64,000 nt of DNA from Cyclina sinensis (Eukaryota > Mollusca > Bivalvia > Venerida > Veneridae), in NCBI GenBank assembly GCA_012932295.1, contig JAAONU010000001.1, forward strand, positions 40,100,780-40,164,779, written 5' to 3'. Under the pieces are notes generated by a model, which saw only the letters and a list, made by a program, of their open reading frames with translations, had not been told where the DNA came from and searched no databases. Shown piece by piece: positions 39,801 to 54,800 of the stretch. A program made the position numbers and the translations under genes. Within the stretch, counting starts at the first letter, position 1. Every line of letters begins with the position of its first letter.

Positions 39801-42800
39801 TTTTTACATCAGGTGTTAGCCAAGCCACTAAGTTCAGTGAAAAAGTTACAGGGCAGCTCAAAGTCATTTGACTGAAAATTACAAATCTTGTCAAAACTGT
39901 AAACTGTTTTTCATATGCATTTCAGCTATATAGATCAAACAAGTATTGAATTTATTCCAGATATAAGAGTTTTCTGAAAAATATTTTAGAAATCAAAAAA
40001 TTGATTGCAGTGTAGGAATATAATACACAATGACCTAAATCACCAAAAACTGATTACTTACAGTATTCTATTAGTTCATAAAGGAGTTTCTAATCTGTGG
40101 TATTTTAGGTCATCAATACTTTGATCATAGCATGGGTTGTGGGGGTTGTTGATTCTAAACACTCCAATTATTAGTCAAATATTATTGAATATTTTATAGG
40201 CATAATTTCCTTTATTGTAATATACGTTAATTTCTGTTGAATATATTAACAACTGATAAATGCAGCAGTCTTAGAGAGTGTCTGTGTGTATGTAAATAAG
40301 AAAATCCCCATTTGAGAGTGTGGTTTGGTGCTTCTTCAATCTTATGTAGATTTTATTACCCTCATTTAATTGCATTTTGTACGTTATATCATCATACACC
40401 ACACTAAAAGTTTCCTAGAAAATCTTGTATTTCTAATGAGGTTGAAATTGTATATTTTGGTTTTTATATTAACTTAAAGCATCTGAGCATTTTGCATATG
40501 GTTTGTTATTAAGTAAGATTTATGAGTTTGTGGTAAAAATTTGACATAATTAAGGACAAAAAAAATACTGAAGCTGGTATAATAGCATCACAAGAAACAA
40601 TTCAAGACTATTTCTCCAGAAGAATTGTATGAATTTTCCATTACAAGAAGTTATTTTTTGTTAAATATCAGTAATACTAATAATTCTGATAATACTGATC
40701 CTGATGCAAGCAGTTTTCAGAGGATTTGCTATTTCTTCATTGTGTCAGTTTAAATCAGTTGAGAAAAAATGTCAAATGGAGAATGTGTTTTCTTCCTTTT
40801 GCTATTTTGCCACATTCAGGTTTTTCAGTGCTTTATTTTGTCCAGCAGTATATTTCTGTCAACACAATCAAACCCCTAGAATTTTACAAAAGAAATTGGT
40901 AAGTTAGCAACAGGAACACTACAGCCAGGTTACTGAAATACTAGCCGATGCCATGGGTAGTATTAAGTTGAATTTACATTTCTATTTCTTGAAGTCTGTA
41001 GGTTATTGATCATCTATTCATGATTCAATTTCTTGTACAAGTCTGCTAAAATACATTACAATTTTTCATATAACACATAACTTCTGGATTTCATTGGACA
41101 GTGCTTCAAATGGTATCCTATATAATTCTTTTCTTCATTTGAAACACGCATAAAATGTGCAAAACTTATACAGACTGCTTCTATTTTTTCCTTGTCTACA
41201 GGATGCACAAAGAGCAAGAGATGCAGGGATAGAACTTGTGGCAATAGGTATTGGTGGAGATGTTTTCGATGATGAGTTAGAGAAGATCACAGGGGGTGAA
41301 TTAACTGGAGGCGTTCCTCATAAATTCATATTTTCCTCAGCTGATCTGTCTGATCAGAGTAAATTGGAATCTGTGCAAAGTCTTATTTGTGCATGTAAGT
41401 AGCTTCTTGCCATAGTAACAGATAGTTGGTAGACTGGTTGCTGTAAATTGTAACTACAAGTTTCTTATGTCTACAGTAAAGATCATTTAATAAGACAAGT
41501 CAAAATGTGTTTTTAGATTTTAGACTTTGGTTCTTCTAAATTGCTTATTTTTGAATGTTTTTGTTTAATCAAAATGATTTTATTAGCAGATATTTACTGT
41601 ATTTGATTAAAAAAACTTGTTTGGTGCTCATTCCATTATTTTCTAAGCACTTTCAGGTAATTTTCTGAAAATTGAGTAACTTTACCTTTTTCACCCTGTT
41701 GATATTGTGATTGATGTCAAGAGCATTAGATAAGGTAAAAAAAAAAATAACGTTTTTCCAAAATACTTTTACCAAGAATTGTTAATTGTTAGGAATTCAT
41801 TTATTCTAGTGGAAATATATTAACCAAAAAAAAAAAAAAAATGAAATTGAAAGTTTTTTTTAAACAGCTGACCAGATTTCAGCTACCTTTCATAACTTTG
41901 ACTAACTGTGAATAAACCTCTGATTTTATTTATTTTGCAGTGATAAGACCAGGAGGTGAGAATTTGCTTTAAATTCTTACTAAACACTATTTTAAGTTTA
42001 AATTACAACAACAACAACAATTTATTTCGACATAAGCTTACAACAAACTTCTTGCCTACTTACAATATTGAAAGCATGATTTTATTGTTAAGAAATTAGA
42101 CTGTACAATTGATAAACTGATTTTTTTTAAAGATGTAAAAAGACAGCAAGTTGTGTTCACTCCCATTGAAAATTTCCTGTTTCAATATAGATTTTTTGTA
42201 AAAGAAGAAGACAAAAAAAAAATGAAAATGTAAGTAGAGTTTCAAGCATTTAGACAGAAACAAATTTTCTTTTTCTAGACTGTGAAAAAGGGAATTACCG
42301 AGACCCTCTCACCTTAGAGTGCATTGCATGTCCAGTTGGTACCTACCAAGAGTTGAGTGAACAGTTGTTCTGTGCAAAATGTGACCCAGGGAAAACAACA
42401 TCTGCTTCTGGTGCTGACAGTTCTAGCCTGTGTATCAGTAAGTGATGATTTTAGAGTTCTAAATGAACTTTTCTGTCATTAATTTAGACATATTCTTTCC
42501 CCACCCATATGAGTGCTTTTCTTATTTCTCTTCATCCATGTTATTGTGAAGTACATGAGCAAGAATCATGAAACTTTAGAATAATGTTTATTGGCATTTT
42601 AAAGTTAGACACAAGGGTATTTTAATGTTGAGTTGTTCAGTATAAGCATGTGGCCCTTGATTTAGAGAAAATTAGAAATATTGGAATTTTGTTGCACCTG
42701 CCTCCAAAAGTATATGTGCAACAGTTGTTAACTCTACAAGAATATTGATGTGCAAGTGAAGTTGGACACTTTGGTATTTTTTATCTTGACATGATAAATT

Positions 42801-45800
42801 TTAGCAAATTTGTGGCCCCTGACTTAGTGAAGATTTGCTGTTTTGAACTTCTGTCACACGAAACTTCAAAGGTACAATAATTTTGAAGTGAAAGTTTACC
42901 AGAATATTTTAACATATGTGAAATTCAATGCTTGTTTTTTTTATATTTGGAATTGTGTAATAAAAGTGGCCTTATTACCATAGATTCAGTGAAAATTAGT
43001 GTCACACCTTGCACCAAAAATATTTGACTTTTGTTCTTGAAGTTCTGACAAAAAAGAAAGTGGGAACTTTCTGTTTCTTGTCACTGGAGGCCGTATATTC
43101 AACCAGAATATGAACAAGTTTCAGGTGAAAGGGTACTAAGGTGACCTATATAGGGCCTTTGTGGCCCTCTCATTAATGAACATTTGTATTTCTTCCTCGT
43201 TATATGTTAATAGAAGTTTTGTCTTTTTTTGTTCTAGCGGCCTGTGATGCCGGATATTATCTAGACACTGCTACAGGTACATGTAAAATATGTCCGATTG
43301 GAGAGTATCAGCCAAACAGTGGCCAGACTCAATGTGAGAAATGTGAAGCACCTACTACCATAACAAAATTCGAAGGTTCAACAAGCAAGGATGATTGTAC
43401 TTGTATGTATATAATACTCTAATGTTTAAATACAGAGTAGGTGATAAAAATGTAATGGCACTTGGGGACTTAGTATTTTGCTTGTGGTTGTCTCATTAAA
43501 TGTTGATTAAGTAAAGCAAATAAGACAGGTAAAACCAACTATTAATGCATGTCGACAGGATTCCTAGTCATGATTTTTAAAAGTGTAACTGAAAAATTTT
43601 GAAGGGATCCATTTACTTCTACTTCTTCTGTTGATTTTTGAAAATCAAAAAGAAAGTATGCTATTTACTGTTACATAATCAAATTGACAAAACTTGATTT
43701 GCATATCATTTCGAGACACCTGTAGTCATACCTACACCAAATTAAGTCCTTACTGAAGGAGACACCTTTTTCTTTGGATACAAGACCAACCTAATTCAGC
43801 TTAATGCATGATTAAAAAAAATAAGCACTATGATGTGCATTTATATTGCAAGAACCAGCAAGTTATTAATACCTTGTGTCATATCAGCCATTTTTCTTTA
43901 AGGTTTTTTAAATAAACTAAATTTATTGTTGTTTTCTTTGTCCAGTGGATAAATGTGAAATACCCACTGACCTTGTGTTTGTTGTGGATGCCACTGCCAG
44001 CATAGGAATAATGGAATTTAACATGCTGAAAGCTTTCCTTGGTAACCAGCTAGACAGGTTTGTTTATTTTCTTCTTTCTGGCATGCATTTGGTGATTGTT
44101 ATATAGTTCCACATTACAGTAATATTGTATTTTATTTTGTGTATGAATTGCATATTTCTGTAGCTATTCCAGCAATGTTTATTGTCAGGCTCAAAGGATA
44201 ATAAACCTATTGTGTATGCAAAGTCAAATATTATTTCTAAAATTTCATTTTGTCACATGTAAGTAATTATTTTCCATGAAAATGCTAAATACAGAATTAA
44301 AAAACTTTACTTTTAATTTTCACAGGTATTTCTTATCATAGGTTAGGATTACAAGCCTTTTGTAGTGTATTGTCATGTATTTAAATATTTGCGATATTTT
44401 AAAATGTAGAATTAATTGTAGGATTACTTTTTTCATAGGTTTGAGATTGGATCAAATATTGACGAGACACGGATATCTATTGTAAGGATCGGGACAGAAA
44501 CTACCGATGCCGATGTTACAGATTTTCTTACTGATAAAGACACTATCCTCAATACCATCCGAGAACTCAAGGTAAATTCAGATACTTTGATCTGGAAACT
44601 CCTTAGTACCATAGAATTGAGAACCACTACAAATGAAGATGATATAAGATGCATTGGCTTGTTGTGTTCATTGTTGGATACGACTTGCTGTTACTCATAG
44701 CAATGGTGTTAGAGGTTGAGTTAATAGATTCAGAGCTTGTCAGTGTAAATTTGATATAAACAACACAGTCAATTCAGCTATATTAAAGCACTTGAATAAA
44801 GATGCCTTAAAAATCTTTATAGCTTTAAAAACAGGGGATAAAAGTTTACACATGTTATATTAATCCTGCTTGATGACTTCTTCCTCGATACAAACCAGTT
44901 CCGGGTACTGCAAGTGTAAAATGGGAAAAATCACAAAATGCGAAAAATCACACCTATGGTTTGATTCAAACAGTGATCTCCAGCTCAAAAAGTCTGGCAC
45001 TCTAATCCCTTGCCTGGTGCTTCTTTACTCTGAGGATACAAGAAGCCATGGAAAATCAACCACCATGTGAGATTTCAGAATTGCTGGTAAATTCAGTGTT
45101 CACTTTTCTGGCTCAAAAGAAGAACATTCAGAAATTAGGTCTTCTGTCAGTTTGTCCCTCAGTTCTTGTCCACTCTGTCTCTCTTGGACCCCTTTAGTGA
45201 TTTCCTATCTGGCTGTGACCAAGATTATATATGTGATCAAGATTATATATGTGATCAAGATTATATATGTGACCAAGATTATATATGTGACCAAGATTAT
45301 ATATGTGATCAAAAATTGGTTGGTCTGATTTCATATTTGCTCCATATCTTGAATCTAAATTTATTCAGAAGAAATATATAGCATGTAACCATGTTCAGCA
45401 GAATGTTTATTTGGCCTTGAAGTTATGCAGACAATCATTCAGGACATGTTTTTGTAGATAATGTGGCTGACCATTTTCCTCTTGATCTACTTAGAAACCA
45501 AGACAATTAATTGCACTCCCTGGTTTGTTAATTCTGTGTATGAAATGTGAACTGAAGTATCTTGTCATGTCAGCTCATACTTTTCAAGAGTTACACTGTT
45601 CATAGATATAAATTATTTTGAGCAGGGTTTTGACCTGAGAACAAACACTGCCAGTGCTATAGAGAAGTCAGCAGGTAAACTGGATAGAGATGGAAGGCCA
45701 AACATAGCTAAGGTCATTTTCATAGTAACTGATGGTATTTCACAAAATCCCTTTGCGACAAGGTACCAGGCATTACTGGCACAGCAGAAGTATGAGATTG

Positions 45801-48800
45801 TTGTTCTTGGGGTTGGATCACAGTATTTTATGCCTGAACTACAGGGTTTGGCTTCAGACCCAGATTATATCCTAACTGAGAGTAACTTCTTCAGCCTGCC
45901 TGCACTGGATGCCTATACAACAATATGCAAAGGTAACCCTGTTGTTATACCATTTATAGATAGAAAGGAAGAATCTTTGTAAAAGACATTGAGATGTTTT
46001 GTGCTTGAATAAGCAGTCCTGGGTAAAGCACCAGGTCCTTTTTTGATGAAATAAAGATGTTTTAAATGCTGTGATATTGATTTGAGCTACAGACCTAAGC
46101 TAAAACAATAGTGATGTTTCTAACTTTACTGTAGGAAATTTCCAATAGTGATATCCCCATCCTTTCAGTTAAACTGCTTTTATTTTCATTTTTAGAAATA
46201 TAAATATTTATTAGTGTGATTTTTTTATTTTAGAAATGTTGGCACACTATGTAGAAATGTGACTATCAAAGATTTATCAGGAATGACCATATTTGGGCTT
46301 TCACACACAGACATAATTTATCATCATTATTATATTTCTAGAGTTTTCAAAAGAAGTTCTAAAAGGAATAAATTTGTATGATGGTTGTAGGAAATTTTCA
46401 GACTTTTGCATTTCAAATGTTTCTGTTTATAGCTGCTGACAGATGGAAACCACCAGTCGTCACTGTACCCCCATCTGTTAAGTGCAATGTAGCTCTTGAT
46501 CTGATACTTGTAATGAACCTGCCTCAGGACTTGACTTTTACAGAATCAGCCCTAATGAAAGCAAAAATGGTGGATTTTATTAATCTGTAAGTACAGTATA
46601 AATGATGCCTTTTTCCTGCTGGAAAATGTGCTTTATTCCATTTGTGACCAACTAAAATACCTTATGTGAAGTTAGCTTTGGATCAAGACTTGTGCTTGAC
46701 ACAGTATAAATGCAGGTTGTGCTACAGTAGACTGAGGAGTATCCTTTGCCATGCAGAATTATGGATGGACCCATTTGTCTTTTAGTTGCAAAGTCTTGGA
46801 AATTTTGGCATTTCAGCATGTGTAGTTAGACATTTAAAAAAGCACTGATTTATATTATTTCTTAAAGTTTTAGTTATTGTTTCTTGAGGGCTTATGTTTC
46901 CACTAATAATGATGTTTTTGCCCCTTTGCATTTCAGACACCAAACAAAGATTAGATGCAGTCAGTATATTTAATAGTTTTTCTTTCATTTTAAGACTTGA
47001 ACTATCATCAACAAAGGTTAATGTGGGAGTACTGTCATTTACATCTATAATAAATTCGGCACAGAAATTTGCTCTGTCTTCTGCAAAAAGTCTAATAGAA
47101 GCCAGTATCAGAGGTCAGCCAGAAAGTGGCTTAGGTACAGCTACCAGCCTGGCTTTGGTAGAAGCTAAGAACATGTTGGACTTAGGGCGTTCACAGGCTA
47201 TCAAAGCTCTGATCCTGCTAGTGGACAGCGAGTCTGACAACCTTGGCCTGACTCTGTCCCAGGCTGCTCAGGTATAATAGTTTCCTTACAGTTCATTTGG
47301 TAAAATACCCAAGTTTCTAAAACTTGAAACAACACATTGCATTGAAAGTGTATAGAAATTAACATTGAAAAACATTTAATAATAAATAAATGAAAATCTG
47401 TAGAAACATGATACAGATATATACCGCTGGTGTTTCTAACATTAGAAAAGCAGTTTGTTTGGTAAGCGTCTAGATGGGTTTCAGTGTAAGGAATGTACAG
47501 TAGTAAACTATTACATGTAATGAATATCTGATGCACTGGTTCAGTGATTGTTTGCCTGCATACATGTTTGGGAAAATTAAAGGATTTTTGGTTACTTGAT
47601 ATAATGAACACGTGATTGAACTGTTGTTGGATATATATCAAGTAATCCTTGTCAAATTACAACTGTGATAACTGACTCATGTTGCAGCTAGAAGAGGAAG
47701 GAATTTATGCCATATCTGTTGGAAAAGGCACCAGTGGTGGTGTTCTGGAAAGAGAACTTGATGCAATAAGTACCACTGGTTCAGATACAACAATATTTGT
47801 GTCGTCATTTGGAGATCCAAGTCTTACCAGCACCCTAGAGTCTAAACTTTGTCCAGAGAACTTCAAGTGCTCTTACACACTGCATGTGGCCTACATTTGG
47901 TACTTTAGCGGGAGTGGAACCATTCTTGACAGGGCAACAAAATTCTCAACTGATGTCTCAGATAGGTTTGTTGTCAATATGGTGAACACATATACATGAT
48001 TTCTGTCTTTTGTTTCAAAGAAAAAACTTAAGTAGAGACTTTAAATAAACCATTATTGGAAAAAAGATAATTTTTTTGCCATTATTTAACTCTTTGTGTT
48101 TTCAAAATACATTACGTTTGTTGTGTAATCATTCTTTCATGATTTAAAATTTAACTTTTAACCAGAAAAGGGAAATAAATCTTTGATATTTGTGCAAAGT
48201 TTCAATAAAATTTATTAACTGAATGTCTCCACAGGTTTACCAATGTGATTGCAAGTGTAATTGAAGTGTCAGACAGTACAGAGATTAAAACACTCTTGCT
48301 GGCATTGACTGAGGCACAGAAACAGATGGGTGCGGCTAATGTTTACGATACGATTCACAACATTGTCATCATAACTGACAGACTGTCAACTGACCTTGGT
48401 ACAGATGTAGCAGCTGTTGTTACTATGACAACATCATTAAAAGAAGCTGGTGTAAAGATTCTGATCATAAATGCTAGGGCGGTTGGCGATGTTGGCTGGG
48501 TACCATATGCAACATCAGCTAGAACGGTATTTTTTGGAGAGAACTTTGATGAGCTTATACCATCTTGGAAAATACATACAACACTTTGTAAAGGTTTGTG
48601 CTCAGCGTTTGTGTTGTAACTAATACATAAGACATATTTGATGTGAAGCATCATAAGGTTTCAACCAGTTTCTTAGGTTAACCATTGCTTTTTTGCAGGG
48701 AGGGAAGTTATACTGCAGAAAACAGAAAATGTATTAAAATCTTAGAGTAATACTTCTGTGTCAAGGAAATTCGGTCCTCAGAACTTGCTGATCACTAGCT

Positions 48801-51800
48801 CTGAATAGTCCTAAATTTGAGGTTCAACCTTTTCATAGTTTCCATTCTTTCTCTAACCTAACCCATACAGAGATTTTGGGGTCTAGCGTTGTTCTTTTTG
48901 GGGACTATAGTCACTTGCATAGTCAAAAGACCATGAAAGTGGCTTAAACTAAATTTTTTACCTGCTCATCAAATCTGTTTATGTTCCTTCAGAGCCATGT
49001 GATAGTGGATATGAGATAGGGGATGATGGGAAGTGTCAGCCATGTGCAGAAGGTAGCTACAGAGACAAAACAAAAAGTTACCCATGTCTGGCTTGTACCG
49101 ACGACGCTACAACATCCAGCACTGGGTCAACATCTATTGATGCATGTACAATCAGTGAGTATTGTTTCATGACAGTGAGACCATCAAATCATTTGTTAAT
49201 CATATTTTTTTGTGGATTTCATTAGTGAGATATTTGAGACTTGCATTAGTGAAACCACTTTAAGGCACCAATGAAACTTGTTAGATTCTGTGGACATGTT
49301 GAACAAAAATAACCTTCAAACCAACAGAGTTGAAGTAAAAGAAATGCCTTAACTCTCTGCATGTCTGTCCCTCTGTATGCAAAATCTTGATACTGCCTTC
49401 TCTGCAAAAAATATGGAAGTTAGGTTCATGAAGCTTGGTTTGTATAAAAAGATACAGTTGTACAGATTACTGTAGATTTTGTCATGCATCTGCCTCCTGT
49501 GTTTCTGTCTGTAAGTCTGAGTGATAAAAAAATCTGGATCTTTGAATGACTGGTTACATACAGAAGCTTCAAGAATGTAATGACCAGCTCACTAAGGTCA
49601 TTCTACAGAACTTTCATTGGTCAGGAACTTCTGTATTGCTCACAATACTTGAGGACAGGTCAGTATCAGTAATTTTTTGTGACTGTTGAATAGCAAATGT
49701 TCAAGTTGGGTGAGTATTCGCATAGTTATGACACTTTGATTGAGCAGTTTCATTTTCCAGTCTGTTTCTCTGTAATCAAGAGCTTGAACTAATTCAGCCA
49801 AACTTTTTATGAAGTTTTACAAGCAAGAGAAAATGCCCAAATTATTAGGGTGTTCTGGTCAGATGAATTTTCAAATAGTTTTGGCCCTTTTATTGTGAAA
49901 GAGAGCAGTTTAGCTAGCCTTTGAAGAGGAAATGCCATGTTGTCAAGAATTTCTGGTTGTATGAATTTTAATGTAGTTATGGCCCTTCAATTGAAAAGAA
50001 GAGAAGTATTCATGTGTGCTTTTAGTCAGATAGTTTACAAAACTAACCCAGATATAGACAAATGGCTATTTAGGCTATCTGTCAGTTCTTGTGACTTTTT
50101 TTGCCCATGTAAATCCTTTATTTTCCAGAACTGAAGTGTGAGAAGCCTATGGACTTGATATTTGTAATAGATGCCACTATGAGCATTGGATTAAACTACA
50201 ACTTTCTCAAAGCATTTTTCTGGAATTTAGTGGATAAGTAAGTCAGCACTTACTATAAAAACTTACATGTAAAGAGAAAAATTCTTCAGTTTCAAATAAC
50301 TAAAAGTAAAAGATTTATTTTTTCTGTGATATGTTTGTGGTTGATGACTATTGCTTTACTCAGTGTAAGTTTCAGTGTAAGTTTCTTTTCTATATTTTCT
50401 TTATGTAGTTTTTAGTGTATCTAAACATTTTCTTTAGTCAGAGGTCTTTGAATCTAGGCCTATGTTTGGGTCAGAACAAATAGATGTTACATTTTTTTCT
50501 TTCTTTTTCAACTCAAGGTTTCCAGTGGGTCTCGGTGACAATGAGACACGTATTGCAGTTGTGAAAATCGGTGAAACTGTAACAGTTGAAGACTTTACAT
50601 TACTGTCACAGTCTGTCAGTGACATAGTTGTAAAGACAAGCATTGTTGGTCTTGAAGGTAATGAGCAGCAGACAAACACAGCAGCATCTCTTGCCAAGGT
50701 CTTAGAAATTTTCCAGGCAGAGGGGCGTGACCAGAAAACATACCCACATATTGTGTTAGTAGCGACAGATGGAAAGTCTGAAAATACGTTCCAGACTAAA
50801 AGATACAGCTCTATTTTAAAACTGAATGGTAACATTTTTTTTTCTATTATTGGTTTGTTTATTAATTAAAAAAGAAAATAAGATTCTTTAAATGGCAGAC
50901 AGACCTGATGTGTTTATTTTTTTCATAGAAGCACATCTTTGGTTTCTTGCAATTTACTGAAGGGAACAAAGAATATTTTTGTTGTACACAAGAATTTTGT
51001 TATATCTTGATTTCTGATTCATGTTTCAACTACTTCTTATTTTGAGAGACACAAAGGGTTCTTCGTTGGAATGAATATTAGATATTTGTATGATTATGAA
51101 TATTTTTGGCCTAAGAAATATAAATAATGTATGGTTTCTGTGATATGTCTGGAAAAAGCTATGGTTGTGTATATCCTGACAGTAGGAACTGACATACATT
51201 TAAAAATTCATTGATGACTTCTCAGTCAACATTATGATTTTGAATGAGTGAATGCATTGGCCAGCCAAACGTTTAGTCCGTATGAATGAACATAAGAAAT
51301 CAGACACCACACACAAAAAAGTAAGGGTCAGAAAAAAATGTGAGGATTGTTTAGGTCACTGGAACATGTTTTCCTGTTTTGTCATATTGCAGTTCATTCT
51401 TGAATTTTCAGAAGACTGTAATTATGCCTTCTGTTTTGATATTTCAGGAATAAGGACAGTAGTTATTGCCCTTGGATCAGGAGTATTTCAGCCAGAGATT
51501 GAAGCACTAGCATATGATCTTGATTCTATTTATTCTTTTGCTTCATACCAGGATCTGATCCAATCAAAGACTATTCATGAAGAAATTTGTGATGGTAAGA
51601 AAACATAAGAGAAATAAATTTTCAGTTATTTTTCAGTAATGGAGTACTATGAATAAAATTAACAGACAGGCAAATACAGACAAATAGAATAAATCCACAT
51701 TAGTCATACATGCCATATTTTAGGAAGACCTCTCAGGGAGATTTTGGTTTTTAGACAGAGAAATTTGAGTCTCACACAGGGAAGTTTCAGTGATATGCCT

Positions 51801-54800
51801 TATGTACATTACTAAAATTAGACATAAAAACATTCAAAACAAAAATATAATTAGATGAATATTTTTTATTCATCTGTTCATAACAAAAATAAAATTTTGA
51901 TACATAAATGAAATTCTTATGTATCATTCAATAAACAGTTAGAATGATCTCTAAATGCTGTTCATTGTTATTATCTCTATTTAAATGTCTCCAAAATTCT
52001 GTTTCTTCTTAAAAACTGACATCAACAGGTCAACACATCAATAACTTTTGAAACACGTCAGTTTTGGAAATTTATTAATTTTACCAGCCATGCAAACAGG
52101 TAAAGGACATTTAATAGTCTTACCTCTGCTTGTATGGGTACTTTCCTCAGTTCACAGACTGCAAATAATCAAGGTAATATCAAGTTATAAATAAGCTACC
52201 ATAACTGTGACCATTGCAGTGTTTCAGGGCATTTTGTGTCTGTGACACATCTCTTGTTTCTTATGAATTTGACCATTTAAAGGATTTCTTATAGGGAAAA
52301 AAACTCTTCTTTTAGAATCTCAAAAAGCCCTTGATTGTTCAAAAACATTACTATCCATTTTACAAAACTTAAACATGCAAAAAGTAAGTTCTATATTTTT
52401 TTCTTTTTATTGGGTCTGTAGTTCAGTTACACCCACTAAGATAAACATTTATCAGTCTGTTAATTCCACCTGAGTTCACTTTGTGTTTTACTATTACATG
52501 ACAGGTACACATACTCACTGAAGTATTGATTAATTATGTCATCAATTTAGTTACCAGACTAGTGTGGCAACTTTCATATTTCTTTGATTTGCAAAACTGG
52601 CAAAAGGAGATCCTTATGAGCAATTGTTTCCCCAAACTTTAGTTTCCCCTAAACTTTAGTTTCCCCAAACTTTAGTTTCCCCTGAACTTTAGTTTCCCCA
52701 AACTTTAGTTTCCACTGAACTTAAGTTTCTCCAAACTTTAGTTTCCCCTGAACTTTTTCACCTCTGCCATGAGACCATGAGCTGGAGCAAAATTTCATAA
52801 GATTTGACCTCCCACCAGGAGATATGACAGGTGAGATTAATTGACAAGGAACTGTGTGCTGATGTTTTTTCTGTCAAAGTTATATAACCAAACTCTTAGA
52901 CAGTCCAAGCTGACATTTGCTTTAAGTTTTCTAATTGTAGAAATTGGTTTCCCTCTGAAGTTATTTTAAGGGTTATAAAGTTTCTAGACAACAGAACACT
53001 GGTATGCTACAACATGGTTGACCTATAAAAAGTAAACAAGTTTAGAAAATTTGAATGAAAATGCATCATTTGGTTCAATACTATAGTGTTTGTAACCGCT
53101 GCAAAGACAAATACAACAGTCTAATACATTAACTTTGTTTCTTTGCTTTTTCAGCTGCTAAGAATTATATACCTGCTACCACAGACCCAGAAACACCTGA
53201 TCTTTTAGGTAAGAAAACCAGTTTTGCTGTACTCTGTATGTTAACTACAGTATGTTTACATGTAGTAAGTTAACTACTAGTAATTTATTTTTTCTATGTT
53301 GAAAAAAGTTTTTTCCAGTTTGTGTAAACTAAAACATGTGTCTTTATGTATAGGTTAATGTTTGTTATAGACAGTTTACCCCTTTAACTGCTGTAGCTCA
53401 GCACAGCTAGAGCAGTTAAAGGTGTGGTTTACTAAATTAAACCGGGTCAAAATTTGAAAAATCCTGCTTCCCCATTGGTCAAAATGTAATTCCTTACATT
53501 AATTAGAAAGATGATTCTCCTGTTTATCAAACAGTAAGTTAAACATTCAGGTTCAAGTAAATATACATGTACTTCTGTTAACCAGGTCAGGTGGGGTCAA
53601 ACTCAATGTTTCCACTCTTTTTCTTTCATTACGATCAAACCAGTTTTAACCAAACTGTTAGTTGATAGTTCATTAATGGACCCTCCTTGGACATTCTGCT
53701 CTGTGTTTAATACTTAAGCTTTCGTCAACAAAAAGAAAATTTTAGTGCTTAATTTATTGATTTTCTTAAAAACCTTATGGCATTGCTGCATTAATGGTAC
53801 CGTTTCAAACTTTTCTCTGATCTGTAGCAGAAAATATTCATTTTTATCTTATAGAATCTTGTTTTTGCCAACTAAAGTATGATTTCCATATAAATATTTA
53901 TGTTTTAAAATTAAATGAAATGAAAAAGCAATTTATTTGAGCCCATGAATTTCAAGACAAGGTTTGTGAATGTACATAAACTTTTTGTTTCAGGGGAATA
54001 TGTAAAAGCTACATGAATTATGGTGTTAGTGAATAATTTTCATTAATGTACAGTCAAACTTGTCCTAATGGGCATTTGTGAATAGAGGTCACCTGTGGAC
54101 AATGGTTGATGTGACTTTCTCCTTGCCAAAAATGCTCTAAAATAGGCCGGGAATAATGGTCATTGGCTGACCGCGGCCAGAGGTCAGCCAGACACCATTC
54201 CATGGCCTGTTAAGATCTGTGAACAACGGTCAATGAATTGTTTGATGGCGGCTGTTCTTAATCATCATTTATTCAGATGACACATCAAAAGCTATCTTCA
54301 AAAGGTGCTTAAACAAGCATGGTTATTATAATTGATGATTTGACAATGGGTGTGTAGCTGTATTGTTAAATTTGTAGAACATGTTTCTAATGTGATAATT
54401 AGGCAATTAGTTTCTTTCTCGGGTCATTGATGTTTTTTTCAGTCGGAGCTATTTATGTATCGAATAATGTTATCATTTGTTTTTATAATTGTTAAAAGAT
54501 TCCTTTAAATAGAAACAGTCCATCAGCAACCCCAACTTAATAATTTCTATTCTGTATTGTCTCATTAATATTATTTGTTAGACAAAGCTTCATTTGTGTA
54601 TGAAAAATGTCAAAATAGAAATTTCTAACATAAAAGGAACATGTGAACATGATAAACTTAATGACAGTGGTAAAAATGTTAGGGAAATGGAAGTAAAATC
54701 TATTCTAACAAATTAATGATGACGATGATTATGATGATTATGATGAATGAATAGTGATAATATCTTTTTTCAATTCTAAATATGTATTACTATCAATCTA

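Noticed and set aside
45166..45381. Open frame with (CDQDYI) repeats as a protein
   Set aside because: The repeat is an 18-bp satellite, which reads open by length alone. It lies in the intron between exons 18 and 19, and no splice phase supports it.
46936..46994. Alternative acceptor tttcag at 46935 for exon 21
   Set aside because: With the required phase 2 the frame meets TAA within about a dozen codons. The acceptor at 46994 keeps the frame and aligns with vWA strands.
47201..47641. Minus-strand 146-codon frame across exon 21 and its intron
   Set aside because: Overlaps a well-supported plus-strand exon and has no recognisable domain.
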